DNA of 64,000 bases from positions 1,550,001 through 1,614,000 of the forward strand of contig JADKKB010000007.1 in assembly GCA_016720705.1 (NCBI GenBank), in the 5' to 3' direction. Position 1 is the stretch's first letter. Every line of letters begins with the position of its first letter. A program made the position numbers and the translations under genes. Shown one piece after another: positions 31,601 to 40,183 of the stretch. Below the pieces are notes generated by a model. That model was not told the origin of the DNA, did no database searches, and worked only from the letters and a program-made list of their open reading frames with translations. The stretch is from Chloracidobacterium sp. (GTDB taxonomy: Bacteria; Acidobacteriota; Blastocatellia; Pyrinomonadales; Pyrinomonadaceae).

Positions 31601-34165
31601 ATGTCAAAGAATTTGTTAATCGTTGAAAGCCCTGCCAAAGCAAAGACCATTGAAAAGATCCTCGGAAAGGATTTTCAGGTAAATAGCTGCTATGGCCATA
31701 TTCGTGACCTTGAAAAAGCCGGGATGGGCATCGACGTCGAAAATGATTTTCATCCCCGCTATATTATTCCGGATGATAAGAAAAAGGTCGTGAATGAACT
31801 GAAGTCGTTGGCAAAAAAATCTGATGAAGTGTGGCTTGCAACTGACGAAGACCGTGAGGGAGAAGCAATTAGCTGGCATTTGTGTGAGGTGCTGGGGTTA
31901 GACCCAAGATCTACCAAGCGGATCGTATTTCACGAGATTACCAAACCTGCAATAGAAGCGGCAGTAAAGAATCCACGCACCGTGAATATGAACTTGGTAA
32001 TGGCGCAGCAAGCGCGGCGCGTGTTGGATCGCATCGTCGGGTTCGAATTAAGCCCGGTGCTCTGGCGTAAGATCAGTACAAGCAATAAAAACCTGAGTGC
32101 CGGCCGTGTGCAGAGTGTCGCGGTACGCCTCATTGCTGACCGAGAACGCGAGATCAATGCCTTTCAACAAGTAAGCCATTTCAAAATTGAAGGATTATTC
32201 ATTGCCGATGATATAACCGGAAAATCTGTCACATTTAAAGCGGAAGGCAGAAAACAGGACAGTGCCGAAGATGCAGAAACATTTTTAGTTGGATGCACCG
32301 GCGCGAGTTATAAAGTTACCGACGTACGGGTTAAGCCGGGCAAACGTTCACCGGCCCCGCCATTCACCACTTCAACCCTGCAACAGGAGGCGTCGAGGAA
32401 ACTTGGTTACGGTGTGGCTAAAACGATGCAGATCGCTCAGAAGCTGTATGAAAATGGTCATATCTCGTATATGCGAACAGATAGCGTAAGCCTAAGCACC
32501 ACAGCACTAGACGACATTACTCAAACTGTGAGAAGCCTTTACGGCGAAAGATATCACCAGTTTCGCAAATTCAAAAATAAAAACGAATCTGCTCAGGAAG
32601 CACACGAGGCGATCCGCCCAACCTACACCAGTAAGGCAACGATCAACGATGTAGAATGGCAAAAGTTATACGAACTGATCTGGAAGCGAACGATGGCGTC
32701 GCAGATGGCCGACGCTGAGTTGGAAAAAACTACTGTCAACATCGAGATCTCCACCAACAAAGAAGAATTAACGGCGTCAGGTGAAGTATTAAAATTCGAC
32801 GGATTTCTGAAAGTGTATCGAGAAGATAAAGACGAGGACGAACAGGAAGAATCAACCGGAGGCCTGTTGCCGCCGATGACCGTCGGACAGGCTTTGCCGC
32901 TGTCTGAACTCAGGGCAACGGAACGATTCAGCCGTGCCCAGCCGAGATATACCGAAGCATCTCTAGTAAAAAAATTAGAAGAGCTTGGCATCGGGCGACC
33001 TTCTACTTATGCACCAACGATCTCTACTATCCAAAAGAGAGAATACGTAGAAAAGAGAGATAAAGACGGTACGCCAAGGGCTCACAGGATATTGGTATTG
33101 AAAAACGATTCCATCAGCAAAAGAGAAGAATTTGAAAATACAGGTGCAGAAAAAGCAAAACTCTTCCCGACGGATCTAGGGTTAGTGGTGACGGACTTTC
33201 TGAAACAGCATTTCGACGACATTATGGATTATGGCTTTACTGCCAAGATCGAGGGAGAGTTCGACGAGGTAGCAGGCGGCAAATTGAAGTGGAACGACAT
33301 GCTTGAGGAGTTTTACGGCCCCTTCAAAAAGGATGTCGACAACACCATCGAAACTGCCGAGCGTGTAAAGGGCGAAAGAGTTCTGGGAACTGACCCCGAG
33401 AGCGGAAAACCAGTGGTCGCGCGTATGGCGCGCTATGGTCCGATCATACAGATCGGGAGCGTCTCTGAAGAGGAGAAGCCGCGATTTGCAAAAGTCCCGA
33501 CAGGACAGAGCATTGAGACGATAACTTTTGATGAAGCTCTGACCTTGTTTAAGTTGCAGACGGCGATGGGCAGTTATGACGGCAAAGAATTGTCGGTAAG
33601 CGTGGGTCGCTTCGGGCCTTACGTAAAGTGGGGTGATGAGTTTGTGTCGATACCCCGCGGCATCGACCTTGGAACGGTTGATACGGAAAAAGCGATCGAA
33701 TTTATAAAAGCCAAACAGGAGGCGGATGCTCCGGTTGGTGAATATGATAGTAAACCTATCACAAAAGGGACGGGGCGTTTCGGGCCGTTTATAAAATGGG
33801 ACGGTCTGTTTATCAACGTGCCGCGTCGATATGACCTTGAGAATCTGACCCAGGCCGAGATGAACGAACTTATCGAGGCAAAGGTCAGCAAAGAAGCCAA
33901 CCGCTATATCCAACGTTGGGAAGATGAGAAAATATCGGTCGAAAATGCCCGTTGGGGACCTGTCATCAAATTCGGCAAAAAGATAATTTCAGTGCCAAGA
34001 AAAGCTGATGGAACACGCTCTACAGCAGACGAGGCGGCAGTTCTGACACTTGAACAGGTTAAAAAACTTATTGAAGCTGAAGTCCCGGACGCATTTAAGA
34101 AGAAGGCAAAGCCTGCAGCTAAAAAGACAGGTGCTAAGAAAACTGCGAAGAAGAATGGTCGATGA
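31601..34165 (+). CDS. topA: DNA topoisomerase I, Bacteroidota-like, without zinc fingers
   Basis: TopA relaxes negative supercoils. The 854-residue product has the TOPRIM domain (LLIVESPAKAKTIEKIL at 5-21; TDEDREGEAI at 81-90), the active-site Tyr290 in GHISYMRTDS, and GIGRPSTYAPTISTIQKREYV near 465. The C-terminus has no C4 zinc fingers. Instead it has three or four TopA C-terminal repeats (GPIIQIGSVSEEEKPRFAKV, GRFGPYVKWGDEFVSIPRG, GRFGPFIKWDGLFINVPR, RWGPVIKFGKKIISVPRK) and a Lys/Ala-rich tail. That arrangement and wording are Bacteroidota-like. Codons are more AT-rich than in neighbours. Horizontal replacement of the native gene is a reasonable inference. It follows dprA, its common partner. 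Confidence 0.95.
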   Translation: MSKNLLIVESPAKAKTIEKILGKDFQVNSCYGHIRDLEKAGMGIDVENDFHPRYIIPDDKKKVVNELKSLAKKSDEVWLATDEDREGEAISWHLCEVLGLDPRSTKRIVFHEITKPAIEAAVKNPRTVNMNLVMAQQARRVLDRIVGFELSPVLWRKISTSNKNLSAGRVQSVAVRLIADREREINAFQQVSHFKIEGLFIADDITGKSVTFKAEGRKQDSAEDAETFLVGCTGASYKVTDVRVKPGKRSPAPPFTTSTLQQEASRKLGYGVAKTMQIAQKLYENGHISYMRTDSVSLSTTALDDITQTVRSLYGERYHQFRKFKNKNESAQEAHEAIRPTYTSKATINDVEWQKLYELIWKRTMASQMADAELEKTTVNIEISTNKEELTASGEVLKFDGFLKVYREDKDEDEQEESTGGLLPPMTVGQALPLSELRATERFSRAQPRYTEASLVKKLEELGIGRPSTYAPTISTIQKREYVEKRDKDGTPRAHRILVLKNDSISKREEFENTGAEKAKLFPTDLGLVVTDFLKQHFDDIMDYGFTAKIEGEFDEVAGGKLKWNDMLEEFYGPFKKDVDNTIETAERVKGERVLGTDPESGKPVVARMARYGPIIQIGSVSEEEKPRFAKVPTGQSIETITFDEALTLFKLQTAMGSYDGKELSVSVGRFGPYVKWGDEFVSIPRGIDLGTVDTEKAIEFIKAKQEADAPVGEYDSKPITKGTGRFGPFIKWDGLFINVPRRYDLENLTQAEMNELIEAKVSKEANRYIQRWEDEKISVENARWGPVIKFGKKIISVPRKADGTRSTADEAAVLTLEQVKKLIEAEVPDAFKKKAKPAAKKTGAKKTAKKNGR

Positions 34166-34195
34166 TGGAAATTTTCGGATTCGAACTTTTAATGA

Positions 34196-34387
34196 GCCGC
34201 CGCCGATTTTTCGCACAAACCGGTTAAAGAAAAGTGCTCATCGTGCGGCATACGGTTTCTAGTGGAAAAGACCAACAAGGATGATGGCGCCGTGCGACAT
34301 TGCCAAAACAAAGACTGTGATTATAAAATGACTGTCGATAACACGGATTTAACATCTGACGTCACGACAGACCAACCTGCGGTTTAA
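34196..34387 (+). pseudogene. Relic of a TopA-type C4 zinc finger
   Basis: This lies in the same frame as topA but after three stops (TGA 34163, TAA 34190, TGA 34193). It reads KPVKEKCSSCGIRFLVEK, then a linker, then VRHCQNKDCDYKMTV and an acidic tail to TAA at 34385. The spacing is C-x2-C-x18-C-x4-C, as in TopA zinc ribbons. No in-frame start or SD precedes it. It may be the tail of an earlier topA left behind when the current gene arrived, or the end of a recently truncated longer gene. Confidence 0.65.
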
Positions 34388-34396
34388 GTCGACCCA

Positions 34397-34978
34397 ATGA
34401 AAGAAAATCTTCAGTTCTTACAGGCATTTTTAAAAAATCCGATGAAGGTCGGAGCCGTTGCCCCTAGTTCTCCGGAGCTTGCAGCCGAGATGTTGATCGG
34501 CATAAAGCCGGACGAAAATAATATCGTCCTCGAGCTAGGCGTCGGTACCGGAGCGATCACCAAATATCTCCAGCAGATCATTCCCAATCGGGATTCATAT
34601 CTCGGTATCGAGCTAGACTCGGAAATGGTGAAGAATCTCGGCAAAAACTACGCTGACCTAAATATTGTGTGCGGAAACGCTGCCGAATCATATCGGATCC
34701 ATCAGGATTCCGGCCTCGGCAAAGTGCGATATTTGGTTTGCTGCCTGCCGTTTGTCTCGTTGCCTAAAGAGGTGAGTGAGAGCGTTTTGCTCGAGATCGA
34801 AAAGTTTATGGATGCTGGTTGCGAACTGCGGATCTTTCAGTACGCTCACGGTTATTACCTGCCGCCCGCGATAAAATTGCGCGAATTTTTGAGAAACCGC
34901 TACGGCAAATCCAAACGGAGCCCGCTCGTGTTAAAAAATGTGCCTCCGGCGTTTACGCTTACCTGGTCATCTATCTGA
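34397..34978 (+). CDS. Class I SAM-dependent methyltransferase, phospholipid N-methyltransferase-like
   Basis: This 193-residue protein opens with FLQAFLKNPMKVGAVAPSSPELA, the signature start of PmtA-like/rRNA-dimethylase-like methyltransferases. It has the SAM motif I VLELGVGTGAITKYL (about 43-57), motif II YLGIELD and a post-motif LVCCLPFVSLPKEV. In related proteins the substrate is phosphatidylethanolamine. It is cytosolic or peripherally membrane-bound. Substrate assignment is by resemblance only. Confidence 0.75.
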   Translation: MKENLQFLQAFLKNPMKVGAVAPSSPELAAEMLIGIKPDENNIVLELGVGTGAITKYLQQIIPNRDSYLGIELDSEMVKNLGKNYADLNIVCGNAAESYRIHQDSGLGKVRYLVCCLPFVSLPKEVSESVLLEIEKFMDAGCELRIFQYAHGYYLPPAIKLREFLRNRYGKSKRSPLVLKNVPPAFTLTWSSI

Positions 34979-35069
34979 CAAATCTTTACATCATTTTCCT
35001 TCCGTCTTGTGTTATAAGTAGTTTTGCTTTTACACGAGAATCATTTTATTTTTCAGGAGACATTTAGAT

Positions 35070-36830
35070 ATGCTACGACGCAAGATTGTAGGTGTATTTG
35101 TAATTTACGCCTTTTTGCTGCCGACGCTCGCTCTAGGGCAATCTTCACCGAAAGTCTATGAAGCACCGAAAGAGGTGCTTGATAAGATCAAAGAAGAAGG
35201 AACAAAGAATTCGCAGATAATGCAGACCCTCGGTTATATGTCCGATGTGATCGGACCGCGATTAACCGCATCGCCGGGTGCAAAGCGTGCCAACGATTGG
35301 ACGCGCGACACGCTTGCAAAATGGGGCTTGCAGAATGCTCATCTCGAATCGTGGGGACCATTCGGTCGCGGCTGGACGCTCAAGCGATTTACGGCTATGG
35401 TCGATGGACCGACCGCATTTCCGTTGATCGCGTACCCAAAGGCGTGGTCACCCGGCACTGATACGTTGGTTCCGGCACCCACGGTCGATCCGAAAGCAAA
35501 AAACAAATCTCAACCTGCGGCCGCAAATCCGCATACTTCATACACGGGCGAGGTCGTTCGTTTCAACGCTCAAAACGCGGCCGAACTCGAACAGTATAAG
35601 GGCAAGCTGAAAGGCAAGATCGTATTGATCGGCCCGATCCGTGAGTTAAAAGCCTGGATGGAAGCGCCCGGCAAACGATTTACCGACACGGAACTTCTTA
35701 ATATGGCAGACGCCCCCGATCCGGCAACAATCCGTCGGGCGGCAGGCGGTCCCGGCGGCAATCCGAACTTTGCTCAAATGATGCAGTTCAATTCGGCGAG
35801 GATGCGTTTTCTGGTCGATGAGGGTGCGGCGATTCTGGTCGACTCAGCACGCGGTGACGGCGGCACGATGTTTGTTCAGGGTGCGACGGCAGTTCAACCG
35901 CCACCTGCCGCCCCGGGATCACCGGCCAATCCGCAGGTTCGCGTTTGGGACAAGGGTGCAAATGTACCTATCCAAGTGAGTGCTTCAACCGAACATTTCA
36001 ACCGCGTTGCGAGAATGATCGATGCCGGCGAAAAGGTAACGATGACGATAAATCTCGCCGTTGACTACCAGGATGCGGACCCCAATGGATACAATACGCT
36101 CGCTGAGATCCCCGGAACGGACAAGGCCGACGAAGTCGTAATGCTCGGAGGTCATCTTGACTCGTGGCACGGCGGAACCGGTGCGACCGATAATGCGGCC
36201 GGCTGTGCTGTGATGATGGAAGCAGTCCGCATCATCCAGGCACTTGGACTCAAGCCGCGTCGGACGATCCGTATCGGATTATGGACGGGCGAGGAGCAGG
36301 GCCTATACGGTTCACGTGCCTATGTCAAGCAACACCTTGGCTACCTCGGTGACGGCACGACGCCAGCATTCGGCGGCGGCGGCGGCGGACGAGCGACCAC
36401 CCCACAACCGCTAACGAAATTGGCTGAATATGACAAACTTTCGGCTTACTTCAATATCGACAACGGTACGGGCAAGATCCGTGGCGTGTATATGCAGGGT
36501 AATGAGGGTGTCCGGCCTTTCTTTCGAAATTGGCTTTCGCCTTTCAAAGACCCCAAATGGTACGATGCCTCAAAGCCGCTCGATATGAGTGCGAGTACGC
36601 TGACGCTTGAAAATACGGGCGGCACTGACCACCTCAGCTTTGACGGGATCGGGTTGCCGGGCTTTCAGTTCATACAGGATGCGGTCGAGTATGACACTCG
36701 CACACATCACTCAAATCAGGATGTGCTTGACCGCATCCAACCGGATGATGTTAAGCAAATGGCGATCATCGTGGCGACATTTGTCTATCAGGCCGCGATG
36801 ATGGACGACAAAATGCCGCGAAAGCGATAA
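35070..36830 (+). CDS. Secreted M28 family aminopeptidase
   Basis: This 586-residue protein has a signal peptide (cleavage after ALG near 23), a pro/PA-like insert (about 95-330, with a Pro/Gly/Ala-rich stretch at 225-290), and an M28 zinc-peptidase catalytic domain. Metal ligands and catalytic residues are in place: His362 and Asp374 (GGHLDSWHGGTGATDNAAG), Glu408-Glu409 (TGEEQGLYGSRAY), Asp464 (YFNIDNGTG) and His546/547. It is a likely periplasmic or extracellular aminopeptidase for peptide scavenging. A strong terminator follows. Confidence 0.92.
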   Translation: MLRRKIVGVFVIYAFLLPTLALGQSSPKVYEAPKEVLDKIKEEGTKNSQIMQTLGYMSDVIGPRLTASPGAKRANDWTRDTLAKWGLQNAHLESWGPFGRGWTLKRFTAMVDGPTAFPLIAYPKAWSPGTDTLVPAPTVDPKAKNKSQPAAANPHTSYTGEVVRFNAQNAAELEQYKGKLKGKIVLIGPIRELKAWMEAPGKRFTDTELLNMADAPDPATIRRAAGGPGGNPNFAQMMQFNSARMRFLVDEGAAILVDSARGDGGTMFVQGATAVQPPPAAPGSPANPQVRVWDKGANVPIQVSASTEHFNRVARMIDAGEKVTMTINLAVDYQDADPNGYNTLAEIPGTDKADEVVMLGGHLDSWHGGTGATDNAAGCAVMMEAVRIIQALGLKPRRTIRIGLWTGEEQGLYGSRAYVKQHLGYLGDGTTPAFGGGGGGRATTPQPLTKLAEYDKLSAYFNIDNGTGKIRGVYMQGNEGVRPFFRNWLSPFKDPKWYDASKPLDMSASTLTLENTGGTDHLSFDGIGLPGFQFIQDAVEYDTRTHHSNQDVLDRIQPDDVKQMAIIVATFVYQAAMMDDKMPRKR

Positions 36831-36858
36831 CTTACTCGATTAGCTGTTAATTGACGAT

Positions 36859-36902
36859 TTGCCTGAGAGTGCTGTCTAGCGGTGCTCTCAGGCAATTTTT
36901 TG
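36859..36902 (+). terminator. Strong rho-independent terminator after the M28 gene
   Basis: A perfect 11-bp stem (TTGCCTGAGAG / CTCTCAGGCAA, 36859-36869 with 36885-36895) with a 15-nt loop is followed by T6-7. Confidence 0.9.
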
Positions 36903-36954
36903 TTTCAAATTTCGCGTTTATGGGTTAAAATCAGGCGATTTACCGGATATCAAT

Positions 36955-37740
36955 ATGGCTAACATCGAATTTTACAGCGGAGCGATCGACGCGTCCGGTT
37001 GTGTCAGCAACGGTTGGAATCTAGTTAAGCAAAATTACGGCCTGTTTCTCGGTATAACGCTCGTTGCGATGATAATCGCGGGCTGCATCCCCTGCTTCAG
37101 CTTGTTTTTGGTCGGACCGATAATGGGCGGCGTCTTTTACGCCGTGTTGCGCGAAATGCGCGGAGAACCGATCGAGTTTGGGATGATGTTCAAGGGATTT
37201 GAGAAATTTGTTCCGCTGATGGTGATCGGTATCATTCAGTCCATCCCGGAGATCGTCGGCCAAGGCATACGATTTACGGTCGACATCGGTCGGATCGGTT
37301 TATTGGGCGGCGATGGCGGATCCGATCGTGAGTTTTTTCAAAGTTCAGATCAGGGCCTTGCGATCGCCGGTGGCGTTTTGATCATTTTGGCTATAGTGGG
37401 CGTGCTTTTTATGCTGTTGGCGGTCGTGTGGCGAGTGCTGTTGGTTTTTGCGATCCCGCTTGCGATGGAGCACGATCTCGGGCCGGTAGATGCGATGAAA
37501 TTGAGTGCCAAGGCCGCGACCTCTAATGTGGGTGGACTCGTCGTGCTCTTTATATTTGAAGCTCTGGTCGCGCTACTCGGATTTTTGATGTTGTGTGTCG
37601 GATTGTTTTTTGTAATGCCGATCATTTATGCAGCAAATGCGTTTGCCTATCGGCAAGTATTTCCGTTGATCGAACAGAACTTCCAAATAACGCCGCCGCC
37701 GCCGACGATTTACGGCAGTAGCTACGGACGCGGTATGTAG
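36955..37740 (+). CDS. Polytopic membrane protein (DUF4013/GlpQ-membrane-domain-like)
   Basis: This 261-residue protein has about five or six transmembrane helices. It starts with the pattern GWNLVKQNYGLFLGITLVAMII and contains FAIPLAMEHDLGPVDAMKLSAKAATSNVGG (about 165-195), a motif shared by DUF975/DUF4013-like membrane proteins, with a Pro-rich cytoplasmic tail (PPPPT). The function is unknown. It stands alone between terminator and ATPase gene. Confidence 0.7.
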   Translation: MANIEFYSGAIDASGCVSNGWNLVKQNYGLFLGITLVAMIIAGCIPCFSLFLVGPIMGGVFYAVLREMRGEPIEFGMMFKGFEKFVPLMVIGIIQSIPEIVGQGIRFTVDIGRIGLLGGDGGSDREFFQSSDQGLAIAGGVLIILAIVGVLFMLLAVVWRVLLVFAIPLAMEHDLGPVDAMKLSAKAATSNVGGLVVLFIFEALVALLGFLMLCVGLFFVMPIIYAANAFAYRQVFPLIEQNFQITPPPPTIYGSSYGRGM

Positions 37741-37856
37741 TCCTTAGGTTAAATTCCATAAACGGAACACCAGGGTCCGTTTGAACGCCGCCGATACGGA
37801 TCTAACAATTTCGTCCCCTTGCGTTCTTAGCATCTTTACGTTGAAAATAAAGCTGT

Positions 37857-38660
37857 ATGGAAACAGCAGTCGAACAGTACAAGGTCGCAAACGAACCGTA
37901 TTATTTGCCGTTAAAAAACGAGGTCGAGCTTTTCGAAGCCGCTTACGTCGCAAAGCTTCCTGCGATGCTCAAAGGCCCGACGGGCTGCGGCAAGACGCGC
38001 TTTGTCGAGTATATGGCGCATAAGTTGGATCGGCCGCTTATCACCGTCGCCTGTCACGAAGACCTTTCATCGACCGATCTCGTCGGCCGCTTTCTGCTCG
38101 AGGGCGAAGAGACTGTGTGGCACGACGGCCCTCTGACCGCCGCGGTGCGTGCCGGTGCGATCTGCTATCTCGATGAGGTTGTCGAGGCCCGCAAAGACAC
38201 AGTCGTCATAATTCATCCGCTGACCGACGATCGCCGCCGTCTGCCGATCGAAAAACGCGGCACCGTGATCGAGGCACCGCCCGAGTTTATGCTCGTCGTG
38301 TCGTACAATCCCGGATACCAATCGATACTTAAAGACCTAAAACAATCTACACGTCAGCGTTTCGTGGCAATGGAATTCGACTATCCCGATGCGGAAGCCG
38401 AGACCGAGATCGTCGCCAAGGAAGGTGGGATCGACGAATCCACCGCGGCTGACCTGGTGGCGATCGGCCAAAAGGTGCGCAATCTTCGCGGCCATGGCCT
38501 CGAAGAGGGTGTCTCGACACGCCTCCTCATCTACGCCGCCCAAATGATCGCCCAAGGCATCTCGCCAATCGCCGCCGCCGAAGTCGCCATCTGCTCACCC
38601 ATAACCGACGACCGCGAACTCCAACGCTCGATCCGCGAGATCGTGACGACCATTATCTGA
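37857..38660 (+). CDS. MoxR-class AAA+ ATPase of the CbbQ/NirQ/NorQ family
   Basis: This 267-residue ATPase has Walker A GPTGCGKT (40-47), Walker B CYLDEV (103-108), sensor-1 VVSYNPGYQ and an arginine-finger-type SRQRF-like segment (STRQRFVAMEF). CbbQ/NorQ proteins pair with VWA-domain partners (CbbO/NorD) to activate Rubisco or NO reductase. No such partner is adjacent, since an amine oxidase follows 6 nt later, so the client is unknown. Its 3' end (AICSPITDDRELQRS) recurs in altered form at 40046. Confidence 0.88.
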   Translation: METAVEQYKVANEPYYLPLKNEVELFEAAYVAKLPAMLKGPTGCGKTRFVEYMAHKLDRPLITVACHEDLSSTDLVGRFLLEGEETVWHDGPLTAAVRAGAICYLDEVVEARKDTVVIIHPLTDDRRRLPIEKRGTVIEAPPEFMLVVSYNPGYQSILKDLKQSTRQRFVAMEFDYPDAEAETEIVAKEGGIDESTAADLVAIGQKVRNLRGHGLEEGVSTRLLIYAAQMIAQGISPIAAAEVAICSPITDDRELQRSIREIVTTII

Positions 38661-38666
38661 ACTATT

Positions 38667-40040
38667 ATGACAAAGACCGATCGCCGAGAATTTCTCAAGA
38701 TATTAGGCCTCACTACTGCGGGTATCGCAGTTGGTTCGCACGGTGTATTCGGACAGAAGCTGAGTAAAAGGTCGTGCATTATCATTGGTTCCGGTTTGGC
38801 CGGGCTGTCGGCGGCATTTAAGTTAACGAAAGCCGGTTGGAGCGTGACCATCCTGGAAGGCCGAAGCCGTCTCGGCGGCCGTGTTTTTTCGCATTCGATG
38901 CCCGAGAACAAAGATCTGACATTTGAGCTCGGCGCCGAGTGGATAGGGGAGGATCACGAGCGCATCAAGGCTCTTTGCTCGGACTTTAAGATCGGCCTTC
39001 AACGTCATCAGTTCGACGACTATCTGCAGCAGAACGGCAAGGTCTCGCGTCCCGGCGAATGGGGCTTTTCGAGCGAGGCAAAGGGCGCATTTGAAAAGAT
39101 GGTCAAGGGCTATGCGAAATTAACAAAGCCGCAGCAAGAGCGACTCGACCGCAAGGATTGGTGGACGCACCTTTCAGACATTGGGTTTTCGCGCGAAGAT
39201 CTGATCCTTCGCGACTTGGCCGACAGCACTGACTTTGGCGAATCGATCCGCCACGTGTCGGCTTTTGGAGCGCTTGCCGAATACGCTGAGAATGACGAGA
39301 CGCGTACAAAGAATCAGATGGATTATAAGATGACCGGCGGCAATTCGCGGCTGATCGAGGAATTTACAAAGCGCATCGGTCCCGAAAATATACGCACCGG
39401 AATGAAGGTGACCGACGTCAAACAGCGGGCCGGCGTGGTTACGGTCACGGCAGGCGGCGAGAGTTTTCGCGCGGATGCATGCATCTGTACGGCTCCGGTT
39501 GCGAGTCTTCGCAAGATAAAATTTGACACGCCGCTCTCGTCTGTTCAGGCGGCCGCCGCTGAAAAGCTGATCTATGCACGTATCATTAAGAACTCTGTGC
39601 TTTACGACAAACGGTTTTGGAAGGACGATAACTTCTCGCTCGTCTCCGACACGACGTCGCATTACTATTTTCACTCCACCCAAAATCAACCCGGCAAACA
39701 GGGCATTTTGACGGCATACGCGGTCGGCGAAAAGGCCGATGTGCTCGCGTCGCACGACGATCGTCGGCGTATGAATATCATCACGCGCGACCTGACGGAT
39801 CTCGATCCGGCGGCACCTAGCCTCGCACGCGGCATCACGTCATACGCGTGGCAGCGTGACGAATACACCGAGGGAGCCTACGCGCTCTACCGTCCCGGCC
39901 AATGGTTCGGCATCCGCCCGCTTCTCAAAGTGCCCCACGGCAAGGTACTATTCGCCGGCGAACACCTCGCCGATTGGCAAGGCTTTATGGAAGGCGCGAT
40001 CAACACTGGCGAAGAAGCCGCTGACCTGCTGATAAAGTAG
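38667..40040 (+). CDS. Tat-exported flavin amine oxidase
   Basis: This 457-residue FAD enzyme has a twin-arginine signal (TDRREFLKILGLTTAGIAVG), the dinucleotide-binding motif IIIGSGLAGLSAAFKLTKAG (about 38-57), the GG-doublet LGGRVFSH, and a C-terminal FAD motif (FAGEHLADWQGFMEGAINTGEEAA). It resembles monoamine/polyamine oxidases acting in the periplasm, releasing aldehyde, ammonia and H2O2. The gene starts 6 nt after the CbbQ-like gene and is followed by a duplicate scrap of that gene's 3' end. Confidence 0.88.
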   Translation: MTKTDRREFLKILGLTTAGIAVGSHGVFGQKLSKRSCIIIGSGLAGLSAAFKLTKAGWSVTILEGRSRLGGRVFSHSMPENKDLTFELGAEWIGEDHERIKALCSDFKIGLQRHQFDDYLQQNGKVSRPGEWGFSSEAKGAFEKMVKGYAKLTKPQQERLDRKDWWTHLSDIGFSREDLILRDLADSTDFGESIRHVSAFGALAEYAENDETRTKNQMDYKMTGGNSRLIEEFTKRIGPENIRTGMKVTDVKQRAGVVTVTAGGESFRADACICTAPVASLRKIKFDTPLSSVQAAAAEKLIYARIIKNSVLYDKRFWKDDNFSLVSDTTSHYYFHSTQNQPGKQGILTAYAVGEKADVLASHDDRRRMNIITRDLTDLDPAAPSLARGITSYAWQRDEYTEGAYALYRPGQWFGIRPLLKVPHGKVLFAGEHLADWQGFMEGAINTGEEAADLLIK

Positions 40041-40045
40041 TCCGA

Positions 40046-40153
40046 GCCGCCATCTTTGTCGTTATAACCGACGACCGCGAACTCCCGCTCGATAAACTAG
40101 AGAAGCTGGGCGAGATGCTTGAGGAGCGGAAGTCAATAAGCGGCGGAGCATAA
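40046..40153 (+). pseudogene. Scrap related to the 3' end of the CbbQ-like gene
   Basis: It reads AAIFVVITDDRELPLDKLEK, then LGEMLEERKSISGGA-stop. The first half aligns with the CbbQ-like C-terminus AICSPITDDRELQRS, and 22 nt (ATAACCGACGACCGCGAACTCC) are identical at 38601 and 40064. The second half differs, so it may come from a paralogue. There is no start codon or SD. Confidence 0.6.
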
Positions 40154-40183
40154 CCAAACACCAATTAATGGCATCAAACCATC

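Noticed and set aside
33182..33913. 243-codon minus-strand ORF opposite topA
   Set aside because: The topA strand has clear family motifs throughout, including the C-terminal repeats; the antisense frame is open by codon bias only.
34163..34387. Selenocysteine read-through joining topA to its zinc-finger relic
   Set aside because: A tRNA-Sec exists, but the UGA at 34163 is followed in frame by TAA at 34190 and UGA at 34193, so read-through could not reach the zinc finger.
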